This document shows positions 1 to 6,445 of a stretch of 13,806 bases of DNA, piece after piece. This DNA comes from Candidatus Competibacteraceae bacterium (GTDB lineage Bacteria; Pseudomonadota; Gammaproteobacteria; Competibacterales; Competibacteraceae). The stretch's first letter is position 1; the number at the start of each line of letters is the position of its first letter. Where the stretch lies: assembly GCA_020445005.1 (NCBI GenBank), contig JAGRHM010000387.1, positions 1 through 13,806 on the forward strand, written 5' to 3'. Position numbers and translations under genes: made by a program. Below the pieces are notes generated by a model. It saw nothing but the letters and a program-made list of their open reading frames with translations. It did not search any database and was not told where the DNA came from.

Positions 1-251
1 CGGCTCCGGCTCCGGCTCCGGCCCCGGCGCCAGCGCCAGCCGCTGAATCCGCTCCGGCTCCGGCAGAAGTTCCGGCTCCGGCAGAAGCTCCGGCGCCAGC
101 GGAAGCTCCGGCTCCGGCAGAAGCTCCGGCTCCGGCAGAAGCTCCGGCTCCGGCAGAAGCTCCGGCTCCGGCAGAAGCTCCGACTCCGGCAGAAGCTCCG
201 GCTCCGGCAGAACCTGCTCCGGCCTCCCAGCCGACTGCTAGTCAACAGTAG
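1..251 (+). CDS. C-terminal end of a Pro/Ala/Glu-repeat protein (5' partial)
   Basis: An open frame enters from the left edge (first full codon at 3) and ends at TAG 249-251. The visible 82 residues are almost only Pro, Ala and Glu: a run of Ala-Pro pairs, then nine hexapeptides of the PAPAEA type, then a short tail ending SQPTASQQ. Such segments are extended, flexible and acidic. They occur as linkers or tails in many proteins, including lipoyl-domain acyltransferases, TonB-like proteins, FimV-like proteins and phasins. The globular part lies outside the window, so the function cannot be named. The frame is supported by the consistent repeat translation and a single clean stop. The next gene starts 65 nt downstream. 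Confidence 0.75.
   Translation, partial: APAPAPAPAPAPAAESAPAPAEVPAPAEAPAPAEAPAPAEAPAPAEAPAPAEAPAPAEAPTPAEAPAPAEPAPASQPTASQQ
54..215 (+). repeat. 18-bp tandem repeat, nine units, coding for PAPAEA
   Basis: Nine head-to-tail 18-bp units lie in frame in the first gene. The consensus is ccggctccggcagaagct. Units at 72, 108, 126, 144 and 162 are identical. Units at 54, 180 and 198 differ by one base each (giving PAPAEV, PTPAEA and PAPAEP). The unit at 90 uses synonymous codons (ccggcgccagcggaagct). The near-identity at DNA level suggests recent expansion by slippage or unequal recombination; length changes in 18-bp steps would keep the frame. Confidence 0.9.
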
Positions 252-316
252 CCTTTAACACTCTCCCCGGCATCTCCTTCCCTCCGTGGGGAGGCGCTGG
301 GGCAGGAGGGTGAGTC

Positions 317-895
317 TTGCCTCTGCTCGACATTTTTCTGCTACGCCCCCAAGCATGTATCCACGCCTGTGAAAATCGGCGTGCGCCGCTATGGATCACC
401 GCCTTTATTATCATGATCGGAGTCACTTACGGCATTCTGATCGCTCTGCTGCAGCGCAGTCTCGGCGGCGAATTGCAAGGCATCCCGATCACCGGCATTC
501 CGTTTTGGGTTCTCGCGCTGGGCAATATCCTGCCTGGCATCCTGATCGTGATCATGATCCATATCGGCATTATGCTGGTGGCCTGGCTCATGGCCAAGGC
601 CGTTGGCGGACCGGGATTATTGGCGTTGCTCTATCGGGGCGCCGGTTATCTGCTCCCGTTGTTGTTACCGGCCTTGCCCGCCATCGCGTTCATGGTCGCC
701 ACCACCACGACGACCGCGCATTCCGCCGGACCACTACCCTGGCTTTATCTGGCGCTGGCCATTGTTGGCGCGGCCCTATTTTTCGCCGGCCTCTACCAAA
801 TATTTCGCGTCACCCAAAACTTTCAACCGAGCCGCGCGCTGTTTGCCGCTGTCCTGTTCATCGCTTTCTCGGCCTCAATTCTCAGCATGGCCTGA
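317..895 (+). CDS. Five-helix inner-membrane protein, possibly Yip1-like
   Basis: This encodes 192 residues starting at TTG 317. A strong Shine-Dalgarno AGGAGG at 304-309 sits 7 nt upstream and decides the start; the nearby GTG at 310 is out of frame. About five hydrophobic segments are visible: near residues 25-45, 63-95, 100-130, 142-165 and 173-191. Soluble parts are short and there is no signal peptidase site. Size and topology fit bacterial Yip1-domain proteins, which are poorly characterised integral membrane proteins, but no decisive motif is seen. It may be unrelated in function to its neighbours: the upstream gene ends 65 nt away and the next gene begins 113 nt downstream. Confidence 0.75.
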   Translation: MPLLDIFLLRPQACIHACENRRAPLWITAFIIMIGVTYGILIALLQRSLGGELQGIPITGIPFWVLALGNILPGILIVIMIHIGIMLVAWLMAKAVGGPGLLALLYRGAGYLLPLLLPALPAIAFMVATTTTTAHSAGPLPWLYLALAIVGAALFFAGLYQIFRVTQNFQPSRALFAAVLFIAFSASILSMA

Positions 896-985
896 TCACA
901 AGCTGTGTTGAATCCGTTTCTACTAGGATTGCATAACAGGAGCGATAAAAATCGTGGTAAGCAACCTCGAGAACGGTAACAGTAG

Positions 986-1005
986 CCCTGAATTCCAGGG
1001 AGAAG
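986..1005 (+). promoter_or_regulatory. Small hairpin running into the Shine-Dalgarno of the receiver gene
   Basis: CCCTG (986-990) and CAGGG (996-1000) form a perfect 5-bp stem around AATTC. The 3' arm overlaps the purine-rich ribosome-binding site (AGGGAGAAG, 997-1005) in front of ATG 1009. Pairing could reduce ribosome access. The stem is short, so this is a weak call. Confidence 0.3.
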
Positions 1006-1008
1006 CCA

Positions 1009-2068
1009 ATGGCATCGCCACTAACCACCACAGACAAGACAAGCTACTTGTTGCTTTGTGACAATTTTGCTGGTGACACGGAGCGCCTCTCGAGGCAATT
1101 ATATCAGTATGCATTCAAACGAATCATAACCGTGAATACTCCGCAACGCATCATGCCCTTGCTTGCGCGTGACGCTTTCGATGTTTTGTTCCTCACTATC
1201 GCTGCATCTTCGCTGGAAGACGCGGAACATATCCGCCTAATACGCGAACGGTTTTGCGAAGCGGGGCTTCCTATCTTGTTGATCACCGAGCCTGCCGCAG
1301 CGCAAGTCCGGAATTTAGCCCTGACTTATGGCGCTAATGACTGCCTGAACAAACCATGATTCAGGTCATCGCGACGGCGATCGACGCCAAAAGCCACTAC
1401 ACCGGGCGGCATTGCAGTCGCGTGCCCGAACCGGCCCTGTGCTGGCTGAGGCTGCTGCCGCCGCCGATGCCGGGCCCTTGGCCGATTTCCACTTTAACGA
1501 CGCTGAAGAATGGCGAGAATTCAGGATCGGAGCCTGGCTCCATGACTGCGGCAAGGTCACCCCCCCGAGTACGTGATTGACAAGGCCACCAAGCTGGAAA
1601 CGATTCATAATCGGATTCATGAAATCCGCATGCGCTTCCAAGATCAATGAACACATGATCTTCACCATCATGATGCTGGAGCAAATGCATTTCCCCCAAT
1701 CGCTGCGGCGCGTTCCCGAATATGCCGGCAACCATCACGAGGGACTGCACGGTCGCGGCTATCCGCGCCGCCTGAGCGCCGAACAATTATCGATACCCGC
1801 GCGCATCATGGCGATTGCCGATGTTTTTGAGGCGTTGACGGCACCTGACCGGCCTTACAAGCGGCCCCACACTGTCTCAGAAGCCATCAGGATTCTTTAC
1901 GCCTTGAAAAAGGATCGGCATATCGATGGCGGTCTTTTCGACCTGTTCCTGACCTCTGGCGCGTACTTGCGCTATGCCAAGCAATTTCTCAAGGCCGAAC
2001 AGCTTGACGAGGTTAACATCACGCCTTATCTCAGTGACGTTTCCGCTCGGCTAGAGCATCCCTCTTGA
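1009..2068 (+). pseudogene. Decayed receiver-HD-GYP phosphodiesterase gene
   Basis: Three overlapping frames together spell a response-regulator/HD-GYP protein (cyclic-di-GMP phosphodiesterase family). The receiver part (1009-1356, 116 residues, SD AGGGAGAAG) ends at TGA 1357-1359 just after the conserved Lys-Pro. The HD half starts at 1356 with MIQVIATAIDAKSHYTG, shifts frame near 1431-1442, continues in the next frame through FRIGAWLHDCGK to the C6 run at 1561-1566, and shifts again to give YVIDKATKLETIHNRIHEIR. At 1633-1642 the reading jumps from HEIRMRF to KINEHMI in a third frame. From memory of the family, about 150 residues normally separate these motifs. The C-terminal half (to 2068) keeps NHHEGLHGRGYP and ALTAPDRPYK, with His in place of the usual Asp of HHExxDGxGYP. 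The receiver lacks the phosphoacceptor Asp (Thr63 instead) but keeps Thr93 and Lys115. The receiver frame might still be made as a small protein. The C6 frameshift alone could be a sequencing error; the large gap could not. Confidence 0.85.
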
Positions 2069-2922
2069 ACCTCAGCCAGCCTCCATTTGCCATCATTCCG
2101 CGCCAGTCGGCAGCCGCTGCTGTTGACATGGTTGAGGTTTTTGCCGCGATAGATCCTCTGCCTGACAAAGTCAGCCAAAGCTTCGACGCCGTGGCTCAAT
2201 GCCCTAGCGTCAATGAATCCACGCCGCCGCTCGCTGCCGGGCGGCGGCTGGCGCAGGCCATCGATCGCGGCGAAGGCACTGGCCGAGTCAATTTCTACCA
2301 CAACGCCCAACATTTCTGCGAAGTCCTGCTGTGCGCGCATTTCCTGTCTCTGTGGACCGATCTGGCCGCCGACGCCCGCCTGGAAATTGTGCTAGCAGCG
2401 CTGATGCATGACTTCCATCATGACGGTTATCCAAACGGCCCGATTCCTTTTCGCTTAGAGCGCCAGGCGATCCACCAGGCTACGCCCTTTCTGCTTGAGG
2501 CCGGCATCCCGGAAAAACAGCAACGGCGTCTATCGGCCCTGATCCTCGCTACCGAAATCGTCCACGGTCTGCCTATTGTGCGGGCTTGTTACACTCATCA
2601 TATCGCCAACGCTCCTCTTCCGGCACTGCCTGTCGCTGCTCCTGAGATGACCGCTCTAGCCCAATATTCGATAGCAACGCAACAGACGCTGATCTTGTGT
2701 GAAGCTGATGTGCTGCCCTCGGTCGGTTTAACCATCGAACACGCGATCTGCTTACAGGATAAGCTGTCTCTTGAGAGTAGCGTTCCCCTCCAAAAAGAAG
2801 ACAAACTCCGCTTTATCTCGGAAATTTTTCCAGGCTTTGTCATAGGTGTTTTTTTCCAACCGAACGTCGAGCGGCTTTATCAGTTTTTGCGCTCACGCCC
2901 CAACGATGTCTCGACTTCGTGA
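2065..2922 (+). CDS. HD-domain phosphohydrolase with class I cyclic-nucleotide PDE signature
   Basis: This encodes 285 residues from TTG 2065, which overlaps the stop of the HD-GYP pseudogene (TTGA). There is no clear SD; an in-frame ATG at 2128 (residue 22) is an alternative start. The core has YHNAQH at 78-83 and HDFHHDGYPN at 115-124, matching the class I phosphodiesterase pattern HD[LIVMFY]xHxGxxN. Likely metal ligands are His83, His115, Asp116 and Asp215 (in CEADVLPS). In that family these bind two metals and hydrolyse cAMP or cGMP; the activity here is inferred. The protein has no membrane segment and should be cytoplasmic. The cyclase start at 2906 lies inside the end of this gene, so the pair is probably translationally coupled and may make and break the same messenger. 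Other HD hydrolase activities on nucleotides cannot be excluded. Confidence 0.8.
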   Translation: MNLSQPPFAIIPRQSAAAAVDMVEVFAAIDPLPDKVSQSFDAVAQCPSVNESTPPLAAGRRLAQAIDRGEGTGRVNFYHNAQHFCEVLLCAHFLSLWTDLAADARLEIVLAALMHDFHHDGYPNGPIPFRLERQAIHQATPFLLEAGIPEKQQRRLSALILATEIVHGLPIVRACYTHHIANAPLPALPVAAPEMTALAQYSIATQQTLILCEADVLPSVGLTIEHAICLQDKLSLESSVPLQKEDKLRFISEIFPGFVIGVFFQPNVERLYQFLRSRPNDVSTS

Positions 2923-5044
2923 ACGCATCGGGATGAGACTCGGCAGCCTGGCCCCGGTAGCTCTGCTAATGGCGAGCGCCTTCGCCTATCTGTGGGAGCC
3001 GCTACCGCTGCAAATCCTGCGCAACGCCATGTTCGATCAATACCAGCGCTGGCGACCACGGGTTTATCAGCCAGCGCCGGTGCGCATTATTGACATCGAC
3101 GATGAAAGCCTGCGGCGCCTAGGGCAATGGCCCTGGCCACGAACGCAGGTGGCCGAACTCATCTCTCGGTTGCAAAACGCCCAACCGGCGGTCATCGCAC
3201 TCGATGTCGTGTTCGCCGAACTCGACCGTACCTCACCCAAGGCCATCCTCGATCTGTGGCAAGTCCCGCCGTCGCTACGCCAGCAACTGGAGGCGCTGCC
3301 CGACCACGATGCAGTGCTGGCCCAGACGATGCGGCAGGGCCGCGTAGTGCTGGGTTTTGCCGTGGAGCAGGCCCGCCACCAGGCGAACAAGCCCGACATC
3401 AAGGCGCGCTATGTCACCGTCGGGGAAGCGCCGCACGCCTACCTGCATGCCTTTTCCAGCGCCGTCAACCCGCTGCCCATCCTCGCGGATGCGGCTGCGG
3501 GTCTCGGCGCGATCACGTTCATTCCTGATGCTGATGGCGTGGTCAGAAGAGCGCCGTTATTGATTCGCATCGGCGATACGCTAGCCCCGGCGCTGGCTGC
3601 CGAAGCGCTGCGCGTCGCTCAAGGCGCGCGCAATAATCTGGTCCGGACCGTTCCCGAACAGGGCGTGGGATTGGCTGAAGTCCGCATTGGCGACCTGCCC
3701 GTGCCCACCACCCCGAAAGGCGAGGTCTGGATTCATTACACCAAGCCCGTGGCAAATCGCTATATCCCAGCCTGGAAAGTACTGGCCGGCGAGGTTTCAG
3801 CCCAGGCGCTGGCGAACCATATCCTATTGGTCGGCGCCTCCGCTCAGGGTCTGCTCGATCTGCGTTTCAGTCCGATGGGTGGCGCCATGCCCGGCGTCGA
3901 GGTGCATGCCCAGTTGCTTGAGCAACTGTTGACGGGCGGCGGATTGGCGCGTCCTGCCTGGGCAGCCGCCATTGAATTCCTGATTATCCTCGGTGGCGGT
4001 CTCATCGTCGGAACGGTCGCGCTGCTGACGGAAGCGATCGTTTCTTTTTCGCTGTGCGCCGCATTGCTCGCCCTGCTCTGGGCCGGCGCCTGGCAGGCTT
4101 TCACCACACATGGATTGTTGCTTGACGCGGCGGGACCCAGTGTGGCGCTAAGCCTCATCTATGTATCCGCCAGCATTGTCCGCCACCAGTTGAGCGAGCA
4201 ACGCCAGCGCTGGATCCGGCAGGCTTTCGCCCGCTATGTGTCGCCCAATCGGGTGAATTACCTGATCCAGCACCCGGACGCCCTGGAACTGGGTGGACGC
4301 CGCCAGCAGTGCAGTTTCGTTTTCACCGATCTGACCAACTTCACGCCCCTGATAGAGGGCATGGACCCCGGCGCAGCCGTGACCCTGCTTAATCACTACC
4401 TCGATCGCATGATTGCCATCGCCTTCTCACATCAAGGCACGCTGGACCGCATTGTCGGGGATGCGGTGGCTATCATGTTTTCCGCGCCGACGCCGCAGCC
4501 GGATCATCAACGCCGCGCACTCGCTTGCGCCCTGGAGATGCACCGCTTCGCCAAACAATACGCGGACGAACTCCAGGCGCGGGGCATTGCCTTCGGACAG
4601 ACCCGCATCGGGATTCACAGCGGTGAAGTCATTGTCGGCAACTTTGGCGGCGGCGCGATCTTCGACTACCGCGCCCTCGGCGATCCGGTGAATGTCGCCG
4701 CGCGTTTGGAAGGCGCCAATAAACATCTTGGTACGCTGATCTGCGTATCTGAAGCCACGTTGGCCGGTTGCCCCAACTGGCCAGCGCGGCCGATTGGCCG
4801 TATTTTGCTGAAAGGCAAGTCACAACCTCTAATGGTTTTAGAACCTCTGGATCCCCAACAAGGCAATGACCCCGACGCCACTTATCAAGCCGCTTTTGCG
4901 CAGATGCGCGCCGAACAACCGGAAGCCCTGAACACCTTCACGAATCTGGCGGATCAACGCCCTGACGACCCACTCGTTGCCTTGCATCTTGCCCGGCTCC
5001 GCGCAGGAATAACTGGCGATTTGCTGCTCATGATTGAGAAATGA
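2906..5044 (+). CDS. CHASE2-domain class III adenylate/guanylate cyclase
   Basis: This encodes 712 residues from ATG 2906, chosen because it gives a short basic N-terminus (MSRLRERIGMR) before the first membrane helix. GTG 2846 and ATG 2933 are in-frame alternatives, and no start has a good SD. Order: helix about 15-32, periplasmic CHASE2 sensor about 35-345 (IIDIDDESLRRLGQWPWPR is typical), three helices about 352-425, then a cytoplasmic class III cyclase domain about 465-620. Metal-binding Asp475 (FTDLTNFT) and Asp519 (VGDA) and transition-state Asn596 and Arg600 (PVNVAAR) are present, so catalysis looks intact. The two positions that select the base, Lys and Asp/Thr in adenylate cyclases, are Arg515 and Arg589, so cAMP or cGMP cannot be assigned. 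A tail of about 90 residues follows. It overlaps the PDE-like gene by 17 nt. Confidence 0.92.
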   Translation: MSRLRERIGMRLGSLAPVALLMASAFAYLWEPLPLQILRNAMFDQYQRWRPRVYQPAPVRIIDIDDESLRRLGQWPWPRTQVAELISRLQNAQPAVIALDVVFAELDRTSPKAILDLWQVPPSLRQQLEALPDHDAVLAQTMRQGRVVLGFAVEQARHQANKPDIKARYVTVGEAPHAYLHAFSSAVNPLPILADAAAGLGAITFIPDADGVVRRAPLLIRIGDTLAPALAAEALRVAQGARNNLVRTVPEQGVGLAEVRIGDLPVPTTPKGEVWIHYTKPVANRYIPAWKVLAGEVSAQALANHILLVGASAQGLLDLRFSPMGGAMPGVEVHAQLLEQLLTGGGLARPAWAAAIEFLIILGGGLIVGTVALLTEAIVSFSLCAALLALLWAGAWQAFTTHGLLLDAAGPSVALSLIYVSASIVRHQLSEQRQRWIRQAFARYVSPNRVNYLIQHPDALELGGRRQQCSFVFTDLTNFTPLIEGMDPGAAVTLLNHYLDRMIAIAFSHQGTLDRIVGDAVAIMFSAPTPQPDHQRRALACALEMHRFAKQYADELQARGIAFGQTRIGIHSGEVIVGNFGGGAIFDYRALGDPVNVAARLEGANKHLGTLICVSEATLAGCPNWPARPIGRILLKGKSQPLMVLEPLDPQQGNDPDATYQAAFAQMRAEQPEALNTFTNLADQRPDDPLVALHLARLRAGITGDLLLMIEK

Positions 5045-5056
5045 CTGGCAACCATC

Positions 5057-5683
5057 TCAACGCACTGTAATTTCGACCCGGCGATTGCGCGGCTCATCGG
5101 TGTTGTCCGGCGTGGGCACGAGCAGATTTTTCTCACCGTGGGATTCGATGCTGATGCGGTCAGGGCTGATCACTGAAGCATCGAGTTGGCTGATCATTGC
5201 GGCGGTCGAACGGGCGCGCGCCAGGCTCAAGCGCGCATTCAGGTCGGCGTCGCCCACGGTATCCGTATGGCCGATGACCGAAATGTCTGGCGCGGGGCGG
5301 CGGCGGATCTCGGCAAAAACCTTGGGCAAATCAGCTTCGGACTCCGGCGTCAAGACGTCCGTACCGGCTTCGAAATAAAGCAGGAAGCTGACCGGTCTCT
5401 CTGGACTGGCCGCCAGCGCCTCGCCAAAGTCCTTGGCGATTTGTTTCTCGCTGACTTCAAAGGTCTTGCCCGCAGCACCGCCGATGTCTGCGCCCTCGCG
5501 GCCTTTTTCAAGCAGCGTGACGCCTTCACGCGCCTCGACCACCACCTTGCCGGTCGTGCCGTCATCGTTGGGAAGCAACACGACATAGTTTTTGGCGCAC
5601 CCGGCTAAACTCAAAGCCATGACTATCAACGCTATCTGGCCTAGGGTCAGGTCATTTTTATTATAAAAATCAGGAGACATCAT
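5057..5683 (-). CDS. OmpA-like peptidoglycan-binding lipoprotein
   Basis: This encodes 208 residues from ATG 5683, preceded by GGAAAGG at 7-nt spacing. The TTG at 5689 overlaps the FecR stop and is less likely. The N-terminus is a lipoprotein signal with lipobox LAGC, making Cys29 the lipidated residue; the next residues are Ala-Lys, compatible with outer-membrane sorting. A linker of about 70 residues leads to an OmpA C-terminal domain (about 98-208) with FEAGTDVLTPES, GHTDTVGDADLNARLSLARA and NRRVEI. Asp141 and Arg156 match the pair that binds diaminopimelate in peptidoglycan. It is expected on the inner face of the outer membrane, tethered to the cell wall. It follows the FecR gene by 2 nt (one transcript) and converges on the cyclase gene with only 12 nt between stops. 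Confidence 0.92.
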   Translation of the reverse strand: MMSPDFYNKNDLTLGQIALIVMALSLAGCAKNYVVLLPNDDGTTGKVVVEAREGVTLLEKGREGADIGGAAGKTFEVSEKQIAKDFGEALAASPERPVSFLLYFEAGTDVLTPESEADLPKVFAEIRRRPAPDISVIGHTDTVGDADLNARLSLARARSTAAMISQLDASVISPDRISIESHGEKNLLVPTPDNTDEPRNRRVEITVR

Positions 5684-5685
5684 GT

Positions 5686-6138
5686 TCAATCCTTTCCTTC
5701 AACCGTGACCAGAAAATGAGTGCCGCGGATGCCGATGTTACCCGCCGGCGTTTTCAGGGAAACTGCTTCCGGCTTCAATTTAGCGATGACCCCAGAGATA
5801 TAATTCAGCGAGCCTTGACTCATGCTGGCGTCCAGTTTCAGATCACCTTTGCTCGGTGAATAAAGATAGTCATCGACGACCAGTTCGGTATCGGGCCCTA
5901 GCGACATGACTGTGTTGTCTTTCAAGGTGACGCCCATGCTGCCCTCGCTCCCGGTCTTCAGAACATAGCCCAGTTGTAGGGGAGTGCCTGGCTCGGCCTG
6001 GATGGTTTCGCCTGCCGCCAACACCATAGCCTCGCCTTGGACCGTTTTTACATAACCAATCACCGGATCTTCCATCGCTAAAGCATTTGCAGTCCAGAAA
6101 AACACCGCTGCCAGAACCCATAATCGCATGGTCGCCAT
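5686..6138 (-). CDS. FecR-domain periplasmic protein
   Basis: This encodes 150 residues from ATG 6138. AAGGAG lies 7 nt upstream and decides against the TTG at 6144. A Sec signal peptide ends in ANALA (cleavage after residue 21). The rest is one FecR domain: a short beta-rich segment (GYVKTVQGEAMVLAAGE), then LGYVLKTGSEGSMGVTLKD, and a C-terminal KTPAGNIGIRGTHFLV motif characteristic of FecR proteins. There is no transmembrane anti-sigma part and no sigma-factor gene beside it. It is therefore the stand-alone exported type, not a FecR/FecI regulator. Such proteins are often found near OmpA-like and CHASE2 cyclase genes (family knowledge from memory); their biochemical role is not settled. It shares a transcript with the lipoprotein gene downstream. 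Confidence 0.9.
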   Translation of the reverse strand: MATMRLWVLAAVFFWTANALAMEDPVIGYVKTVQGEAMVLAAGETIQAEPGTPLQLGYVLKTGSEGSMGVTLKDNTVMSLGPDTELVVDDYLYSPSKGDLKLDASMSQGSLNYISGVIAKLKPEAVSLKTPAGNIGIRGTHFLVTVEGKD

Positions 6139-6162
6139 ATTCAATCTCCTTCGCCTACCGCA

Positions 6163-6190
6163 TTGAGTGCTGTTACCGTTGAACTATAGT
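6163..6190 (+). promoter_or_regulatory. Candidate sigma-70-type promoter with palindromic -10
   Basis: TTGAGT (6163-6168), a 16-nt spacer and TATAGT (6185-6190) give 4/6 and 5/6 matches to sigma-70 consensus on the plus strand. The -10 lies in the perfect palindrome ACTATAGT (6183-6190), so the minus strand also reads TATAGT, about 45 nt before the FecR start, though without a good -35. A plus-strand transcript would have a leader of about 250 nt. This is pattern matching only. Confidence 0.3.
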
Positions 6191-6281
6191 AATCCTTTAC
6201 AGAAAGATGGAATTGAGTTTTGGAATTTCTCAAAGTGAGCAAGGCTATAGTCCTGCTAAAGTGTCGTCACTTAACAGCCAC

Positions 6282-6309
6282 CGTCCCTAATCCAACAAAT
6301 TGAGGGACG
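6282..6309. repeat. 7-bp inverted repeat in the intergenic region
   Basis: CGTCCCT (6282-6288) and AGGGACG (6303-6309) are perfect complements separated by 14 nt. It could be an operator for a dimeric regulator or a short hairpin in the leader of the DUF294 gene. No T-run follows on either strand, so it is not an intrinsic terminator. Confidence 0.4.
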
Positions 6310-6445
6310 AAAGACCACTACTCAATGCAAGGCCACCCTACTCCCTGCGCGCTGCTAGCCAAGCGCGGTCTGGTTTCGATCCTCAGTCCAGCCTGATACT
6401 CTTACCCATTCATCGACGCATGTTCAACGATTGCGGAGGTAGCGG

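Larger units (their letters stand above)
6139..6445. other. Divergent intergenic region, 307 bp
   Basis: The stretch separates the minus-strand FecR/OmpA pair from the plus-strand CBS/DUF294 gene and must hold promoters for both. It is more AT-rich than its surroundings in its left half (about 6170-6260). I see the FecR SD at the left end, the palindromic ACTATAGT at 6183-6190, a second TATAGT at 6246-6251, a 7-bp inverted repeat at 6282-6309, and the GGAGG SD at 6435-6439. No convincing gene is present: the frames crossing it have no family resemblance, and the DUF294 frame is closed by TAG at 6440-6442. Confidence 0.7.

Noticed and set aside
270..300. Short CCTCC/GGAGG pairing after the repeat-protein gene as a terminator
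   Set aside because: Five base pairs only and no following T-run.
391..936. Long plus-strand frames overlapping the membrane-protein gene (391-936, 603-911)
   Set aside because: They lie in other frames of 317-895, give His/Arg/Ser-rich low-complexity translations and lack ribosome-binding sites.
908..937. Possible promoter TTGAAT-N18-CATAAC before the receiver gene
   Set aside because: Only 4/6 matches in each box and a long spacer; not better than chance in this region.
1366..1786. Minus-strand frames across the HD-GYP pseudogene
   Set aside because: They are antisense to a clearly recognisable HD-GYP coding trace and show no family motif.
3844..4158. Antisense frames of about 100 codons within the cyclase gene
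   Set aside because: They reflect high GC content; the sense strand has continuous domain matches there.
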